This document shows positions 59,959 to 64,000 of a DNA stretch of 64,000 nucleotides, piece by piece (the stretch's first letter is position 1; each line of letters begins with the position of its first letter). The position numbers and the translations under genes were made by a program. The DNA comes from Natronosalvus halobius (lineage in GTDB: Archaea; Halobacteriota; Halobacteria; Halobacteriales; Natrialbaceae), in NCBI RefSeq assembly GCF_024138145.1, contig NZ_CP099997.1:2976001-3040000 (forward strand), in the 5' to 3' direction. The notes under the pieces are model-generated. The model made no database searches. It saw nothing but the letters and a program-made list of their open reading frames with translations, and was not told the DNA's origin.

Positions 59959-61350
59959 ATGGATGCGAGGGAGCACCGGGCGCTCCTCGGAGTGCTCGTC
60001 GTGCTCGGGTGTCTGTGCGCGGGATTTCCATCGATCGCTGTCGCCGACGGCGGCGACCTCGAGGCCGAGGCGGGTGCACGCCTCGTCCTGGACGGTTCGA
60101 CTGACGCCGCGATGGCAACAGGATCGGTGAGCGACGCGACCGTTCTGACCGGACTGCCGGTGTACTCACTCGAGAGTACTGCTCTCCAGGAGGAATCCAA
60201 CGAGACCGACGACGAGAGCGACACCGGAGACACAAACGACGCCGGAGACGCCAACGAAAGCGACGATACGGATGAGAACACGGCCAACGAGACCGACGGT
60301 GCCACGGCCAACGAGACCGGTAACGAGAGCGCGATTACGGGAGCGACGCCGCCCGGCTACGACGAACTCTCGATCGAGGTGACGGTCCACGAGAACGGAT
60401 CGGCCACCTGGACCCTCGAGTACCGGTACCGACTCGACGGCGAGGAAAACGCCAGCGACCGGTGGGAATCGGTTCGGTCGACGATCGAGGCGGAAAACGA
60501 GACGTACCTCGAAAACGTCGAGTCCAACTGGTCGGAGCGGGTCGACGCTGCCGCCGCGGAGACGGGCCGGGACATGACCGCCAGCGGCTACCGCGTCTCG
60601 CTCGAGGAGACGTCGACGCCTCAGGAAACCGGCTACGTCCGCGTCCAATTCTTGTGGGAGGAGTTCGCGAACGTCGAACTCAACCATCGGATCCGGATCG
60701 GCGACGCCTTCGGCCACCTCGAACTCGACGACCGTACGCAGTTGATCGTCACCTGGCCGGCGGACTTCCGCGCTCAGACGATCGAACCCTTCCCCAACGA
60801 CCGGCGCGACCAGGCGGCCATCTGGAACGGTGACGAGACGGACTTTCTCGAGGACGAACCGTTCGTCGAACTCATGGTGCAGACCTCGGAGCCGTCACCG
60901 CCCGAATCGGACGAGCAATCGCCCCTCCCGGTATCGTGGCTGGCGGCCCTCGGGCTCCTCGCCCTCGCGATCGTGGCTGCGGTGGGCTGGTTCGCCCTGC
61001 GCAACGGTGATTCCAATGGCTTTGCAACCCGATCCTGGAGGGAGCAACCCGAGCCGGAGCCGTCCGAGCCGGAGTCGACGCCTCGGCGCCAGCAGCCGAC
61101 GCCGCCGGACGCGTTATTGAGCAACGAAGAGCGCGTCGTCCGCCTGCTCGAGCAACACGGCGGCCGGATGAAACAACAGGAGGTGGTCTCGACGCTCGAG
61201 TGGACCGAGGCGAAGACCAGTCAGGTCGTCAGCGGGCTCCGCGAGGAGGGGACGATCGAGGCGTTCCGGATCGGTCGGGAAAACGTACTGACGCTCGCGG
61301 ACGAGGCCGAGTCGGCCAATGGCGTCGCCGCGAACGAGTCGGATACGTGA
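59959..61350 (+). CDS. Membrane-anchored winged-helix protein (DUF7345/DUF7343-like)
   Basis: 463 aa. N-terminal signal (GVLVVLGCLCAGFPSIAVA), a Thr/Asn/Asp/Glu-rich segment (~75-130), a beta-rich extracellular domain (about 135-300: DELSIEVTVHENGSATWTL; WEEFANVELNHRIRIGDAFG), one transmembrane helix (WLAALGLLALAIVAAVGWFAL, ~335), and a cytoplasmic winged helix at the C-terminus (ALLSNEERVVRLLEQHGGRMKQQEVVSTLEW; SQVVSGLREEGTIEAFRIGREN). This layout suggests a one-component transmembrane regulator that senses outside and binds DNA inside. The DUF numbers are recollections. Target unknown. Confidence 0.82.
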   Translation: MDAREHRALLGVLVVLGCLCAGFPSIAVADGGDLEAEAGARLVLDGSTDAAMATGSVSDATVLTGLPVYSLESTALQEESNETDDESDTGDTNDAGDANESDDTDENTANETDGATANETGNESAITGATPPGYDELSIEVTVHENGSATWTLEYRYRLDGEENASDRWESVRSTIEAENETYLENVESNWSERVDAAAAETGRDMTASGYRVSLEETSTPQETGYVRVQFLWEEFANVELNHRIRIGDAFGHLELDDRTQLIVTWPADFRAQTIEPFPNDRRDQAAIWNGDETDFLEDEPFVELMVQTSEPSPPESDEQSPLPVSWLAALGLLALAIVAAVGWFALRNGDSNGFATRSWREQPEPEPSEPESTPRRQQPTPPDALLSNEERVVRLLEQHGGRMKQQEVVSTLEWTEAKTSQVVSGLREEGTIEAFRIGRENVLTLADEAESANGVAANESDT

Positions 61351-61386
61351 CCCGGAGCGCAAACGTAACATTTGCCCACCCAGTAG

Positions 61387-61396
61387 CCTTTAATAG
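61387..61396 (+). promoter_or_regulatory. TATA box 29 nt upstream of the small ORF before argG
   Basis: CCTTTAATAG is centred ~29 nt before ATG 61421, exactly the leaderless spacing; a transcript starting there would begin at the small ORF. Confidence 0.5.
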
Positions 61397-61420
61397 CTCG
61401 AGTATCCTACGTTCGTCCAG

Positions 61421-61501
61421 ATGAGCGCACTCGCCACTACCGTCCTCGTTCTCTTCGGTAGCGCGAGTGCCGTCGCCCCGCGACGACGACCGGGCCTCTA
61501 G
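61421..61501 (+). CDS. Candidate 26-aa leader peptide upstream of argG
   Basis: ATG to TAG, 26 codons, starting MSALATTVLVLFGSASAV and ending APRRRPGL: a hydrophobic stretch followed by three consecutive arginine codons. A TATA box sits at leaderless distance, and a perfect 12-bp palindrome followed by T5 lies 46 nt after the stop and before the argG TATA box. Position, Arg triplet and terminator-like element suggest a leader of the arg operon, or a tiny membrane peptide. This is inference; no homologue was recognised with certainty. Confidence 0.4.
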   Translation: MSALATTVLVLFGSASAVAPRRRPGL

Positions 61502-61546
61502 GCCCACTACTACTTCATCCCCAGATTTCGGTATTGTTCAACCTTG

Positions 61547-61563
61547 CAGGAATTCCTGTTTTT
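61547..61563 (+). terminator. Palindrome plus T5 between the small ORF and argG
   Basis: CAGGAATTCCTG is a perfect 12-bp palindrome, followed immediately by TTTTT and C. Short for an intrinsic hairpin, but archaeal RNA polymerase terminates at T-runs. It could end or attenuate the upstream transcript before argG. Confidence 0.4.
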
Positions 61564-61611
61564 CTCGGTCAGCACCCGCTCTATCATTAATTTACAATCT
61601 ACAAACCAACG

Positions 61612-61618
61612 AATTTAA
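61612..61618 (+). promoter_or_regulatory. TATA box of argG
   Basis: AATTTAA centred ~34 nt before the argG ATG, leaving a leader of only a few nucleotides. The argGH genes thus probably have their own promoter besides any read-through. Confidence 0.5.
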
Positions 61619-61648
61619 GTCCCGTAAGCGATTGCACTCGAGTACGAT

Positions 61649-62884
61649 ATGACACGCGTTGCACTCGCGTTCTCGGGCGGACTGGACACGACAATTTGCG
61701 TCCCGCTGCTCGAGGAAGAATACGGATACGACGACGTCATCGGCGTCACGGTCGACGTCGGTCAGCCCGCTTCGGAGTTCGCCGAAGCCAAAGAAACCGC
61801 CGAGGCCCTCGGTCTCGAGCACTACGTCGTCGACGCGCGAGCGGAATTCGCCCAGCTCTGTCTCGAGGGCGTTCGCGCGAACGCGACCTACCAGGGCTAC
61901 CCGCTCGGAACCGCACTCGCTCGCCCCGTGATCGCCTCGAAGATCCTCGAGGTCGCCGAGGAACACGGCTGTACGGGCATCGCTCACGGCTGTACCGGCA
62001 AGGGCAACGACCAGCTCCGGTTCGAAGCCGTCTGGCGCGACTCGGACCTCGAGGTCATCGCGCCTATCCGCGAACTCGGGCTCACGCGCACGTGGGAACA
62101 GGAGTACGCTGCGGAGAAGGGCCTCCCCGTCGAGGGCGGCAACGAGGGCGACTGGTCGATCGACACCAACCTCTGGAGTCGCTCGGTCGAGGGTGACAAA
62201 CTCGAGGACCCCAGCTACGTCCCGCCAGAGGACATCTACGAGTGGACCCAGGAGCCCACCGGCGAAACTGAACTGATCGAGATCGAGTTCGAGAACGGGT
62301 ACCCCGTCGCCGTCGATGGCGAGGCGATGGACCCCGTCAGCCTCATCGAGCACCTCAACGAGGTCGCCGGCGCCCACGGCGTCGGCCGCACGGACGTGAT
62401 GGAAGACCGCATGCTCGGGCTCAAGGTCAGGGAGAACTACGAGCATCCCGCGGCGACGACGCTGCTCAACGCCCACGAGTCGCTCGAGGGCCTCGTCCTG
62501 ACCCAGGAGGAGCGTCAGTTCAAACAACAAGTCGACCAACAATGGGCCCAGAAGGGCTACGAGGGCCTGGTCGACGCGCCGCTCGTGAGCGCGCTCGAGG
62601 GCTTCATCGCCGAGACGCAGAAACGCGTCACGGGCACGGTGACGATCAAGTTCGAGGGCGGCCAGGCCCGCCCCGTCGCCCGCGACAGCGAGTACGCGGC
62701 GTACTCGGCGGCCCACGCCTCCTTCGACACCGAAACCGTCGGCAAGATCGACCAGGAGGACGCGACGGGCGTCGCGAAGTACCACGGCTTCCAGCGCCGC
62801 CTGGCCAACAAGTCGCTCGAAGGCGAGGGCGAGAGCCTCGAGATGGCGACTGACGGCGGAGCCAACGAGACGACCGACGAGTGA
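61649..62884 (+). CDS. argG: Argininosuccinate synthase
   Basis: 411 aa. Condenses citrulline and aspartate with ATP to argininosuccinate. N-terminal PP-loop VALAFSGGLDTTICVPLLEEE (AFSGGLDT), the second nucleotide segment VDVGQPASEFAEAKE, GIAHGCTGKGNDQLRFE (GCTGKGNDQxRFE is near-invariant), and IDTNLWSRSVEG with EDPSYVPPEDIYEWT. The C-terminus is extended by acidic residues. It precedes argH by 2 bp; carA elsewhere in the window supplies carbamoyl phosphate to the same pathway. Confidence 0.97.
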   Translation: MTRVALAFSGGLDTTICVPLLEEEYGYDDVIGVTVDVGQPASEFAEAKETAEALGLEHYVVDARAEFAQLCLEGVRANATYQGYPLGTALARPVIASKILEVAEEHGCTGIAHGCTGKGNDQLRFEAVWRDSDLEVIAPIRELGLTRTWEQEYAAEKGLPVEGGNEGDWSIDTNLWSRSVEGDKLEDPSYVPPEDIYEWTQEPTGETELIEIEFENGYPVAVDGEAMDPVSLIEHLNEVAGAHGVGRTDVMEDRMLGLKVRENYEHPAATTLLNAHESLEGLVLTQEERQFKQQVDQQWAQKGYEGLVDAPLVSALEGFIAETQKRVTGTVTIKFEGGQARPVARDSEYAAYSAAHASFDTETVGKIDQEDATGVAKYHGFQRRLANKSLEGEGESLEMATDGGANETTDE

Positions 62885-62886
62885 AC

Positions 62887-64000
62887 ATGACCGGAGAGGA
62901 TTCCCTGCAGGACGCCACCGATGCGCCCCGCTCGAGTTCGACCGACGAGAGCGACGCCAACAGCGTCGTCCGCCGCGATCGCTTCAGCGGCGGCCCCGCA
63001 CGCGGGTTCCTCTCCTCGCTCGCGGCCGACGAGCGCATCTTCGAGGCGGACCTCGCGGTCGACCGCGCTCACGTCGTAATGCTCGCCGAGAGCGCGGTCG
63101 TCGAGGACGACACTGCGAGCGACATTCTGCGCGCGCTCGACGCCATCGAGGTCGACGGGCACGCGAGCCTCCCCGACGGCGAGGACGTCCACGAGGCCAT
63201 CGAGACGGCCGTCATCGACGCGGTCGGTTCCGACGGCGGGAAGATGCACACCGCCCGCAGTCGCAACGACGAGGTCGCGGCCTGTATTAGGTACCGCCTC
63301 CGTGAGGACGTCCTCGAGGCGCTCGAAGCGACGCTCGCGCTGCGCGAGGCCCTCTCGGCAGTCGCGAGCGAGCACGTCGAGACGACGATGCCCGGCTACA
63401 CCCACCTCCAGCCCGCCCAGCCGACGACCGTCGCCCACTGGGCGCTGTCTTACGAGGGGGCGATTCGCCGCGACACCGAGCGCCTGCTCGAAGCCTACGC
63501 GCGGATCAACGTCTCGCCGCTGGGCGGGGCCGCGTTCGCGGGGACGACCTTCGATATCGATCGCGAACGGACGGCCGAGTTGCTCGGGTTCGACGGCGTG
63601 ATCGAGAATTCGATGGACGCGTCCTCGAGCCGGGACTTCCTGCTCGAGACCGTCCAGGAGCTGTCGACGCTGTCGACGACGCTGTCGGGGCTGGCCGAGG
63701 ACGTGATCCTCTTCGCCAACCGCGGCTTCGTCGACCTCTCGGACGATTACTCCTCGACGTCGTCGATCATGCCCCAGAAGAAGAACCCCGACACGCTCGA
63801 ACTCGTCCGCGCGGTCGCGGGCGATGCAGCCGCCGGGGTGCAGGGCCTGACGACGACGCTCAAGGGACTCCCACGCGCGTACAACCGCGACCTCCAGCGT
63901 GCCACCCCGCACGCGTGGTCGACGGTCGACGCCGTCCTGGAGGCGACCCGAGTCGCTGCGGGTGCAGTCGCCACCGCCGAGTGGAACGAGGAGGCGCTCG
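62887..64000 (+). CDS. argH: Argininosuccinate lyase, 3' truncated by window edge
   Basis: The open frame from ATG 62887 runs beyond the window (371 codons visible). Cleaves argininosuccinate to arginine and fumarate. Family motifs: SLAADERIFEADLAVDRAHV (~50-70), GKMHTARSRNDEVAACIRYRLR (~119-140; family HTxRSRNDQ), PGYTHLQPAQPTT (~168-180), LGGAAFAGTTFDIDR, and the signature loop SSIMPQKKNPDTLELVR (catalytic Ser near 291) of the fumarase/aspartase superfamily. The N-terminal ~25 residues (SLQDATDAPRSSSTDE) extend beyond bacterial ArgH. Two bases separate it from argG, so they are cotranscribed. Confidence 0.96.
   Translation, partial: MTGEDSLQDATDAPRSSSTDESDANSVVRRDRFSGGPARGFLSSLAADERIFEADLAVDRAHVVMLAESAVVEDDTASDILRALDAIEVDGHASLPDGEDVHEAIETAVIDAVGSDGGKMHTARSRNDEVAACIRYRLREDVLEALEATLALREALSAVASEHVETTMPGYTHLQPAQPTTVAHWALSYEGAIRRDTERLLEAYARINVSPLGGAAFAGTTFDIDRERTAELLGFDGVIENSMDASSSRDFLLETVQELSTLSTTLSGLAEDVILFANRGFVDLSDDYSSTSSIMPQKKNPDTLELVRAVAGDAAAGVQGLTTTLKGLPRAYNRDLQRATPHAWSTVDAVLEATRVAAGAVATAEWNEEAL

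Noticed and set aside
1-64000. tRNA, rRNA, SRP RNA, RNase P RNA, IS elements or prophage
   Set aside because: All gaps were read on both strands; no cloverleaf, conserved RNA core, transposase or integrase motif was seen. An RNA-model search (tRNAscan, Infernal) would be decisive.

Overview
The window is a stretch of haloarchaeal chromosome. The evidence is a high-G+C sequence with very acidic proteins, archaeal-type information genes (aRF1, SRP54, XPD-family helicase, A-type ATPase subunit D, the archaeosine enzyme RaSEA), halobacterial transducers and PAS/GAF histidine kinases, a PGF-CTERM surface protein, and TATA-box promoters about 25-30 nt upstream of start codons (leaderless mRNAs). 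The frequent CTCGAG usage and gene set resemble Natrialbaceae, but genus cannot be fixed from this window. No rRNA, tRNA, CRISPR array, insertion sequence or prophage was recognised; the region is mostly conserved chromosomal core with a few accessory or decaying spots.

Layout: 1-7.5 kb holds the 3' part of a chemotaxis-type transducer, threonine ammonia-lyase, a MATE exporter, PurU and the ETF pair. 7.7-14.6 kb has a TRAM protein, a four-gene overlapping membrane operon (DUF4129 / small membrane protein / DUF58 / polytopic protein) and an acetyltransferase. 14.7-21.8 kb has carA divergent from an Lrp regulator, a PHP phosphoesterase, a YegS-like lipid kinase, an IDI-like Nudix protein, purS-purQ and a rhodanese-MBL fusion. 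22-29.8 kb is a signalling island: two large histidine kinases with degenerate receiver domains, the second coupled to a protein with an apparently inactive CHAT-like domain. 29.8-36.1 kb has RaSEA, a lipoprotein, aRF1, a HTH regulator, a DUF6276-like protein, AtpD and Hsp20.

36.2-43.9 kb is central carbon metabolism: gluconeogenic-type gapII divergent from glycolytic-type gapI plus pgk, two head-to-head gene remnants, srp54 and mdh. 44-51.4 kb has a LOG-GNAT fusion, a p27-like zinc-ribbon protein, GDPD, a glutaredoxin/redoxin pair, a CNNM/CorC-like protein, a membrane protein and a PiT phosphate transporter. 51.5-59.7 kb has a DUF5828-like protein, two adjacent Hvo_1808-family surface proteins, a CDF cation transporter, an XPD/DinG-type helicase and a 2'-5' RNA ligase-like protein. 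The window ends with a membrane-anchored wHTH protein, a possible 26-aa leader ORF, argG and the 5' part of argH.

The most interesting items are: the histidine-kinase/pseudo-CHAT operon (25.4-29.8 kb); paired TACTC-N6-GAGT sites placed differently at gapII and gapI, as expected for a TrmB-type switch; two truncated genes meeting head to head near 41.0 kb, one also carrying an in-frame stop; a small arginine-triplet ORF plus terminator-like hairpin before argG; a candidate small RNA between ilvA and the MATE gene; and recurrent short tandem duplications at gene 3' ends.
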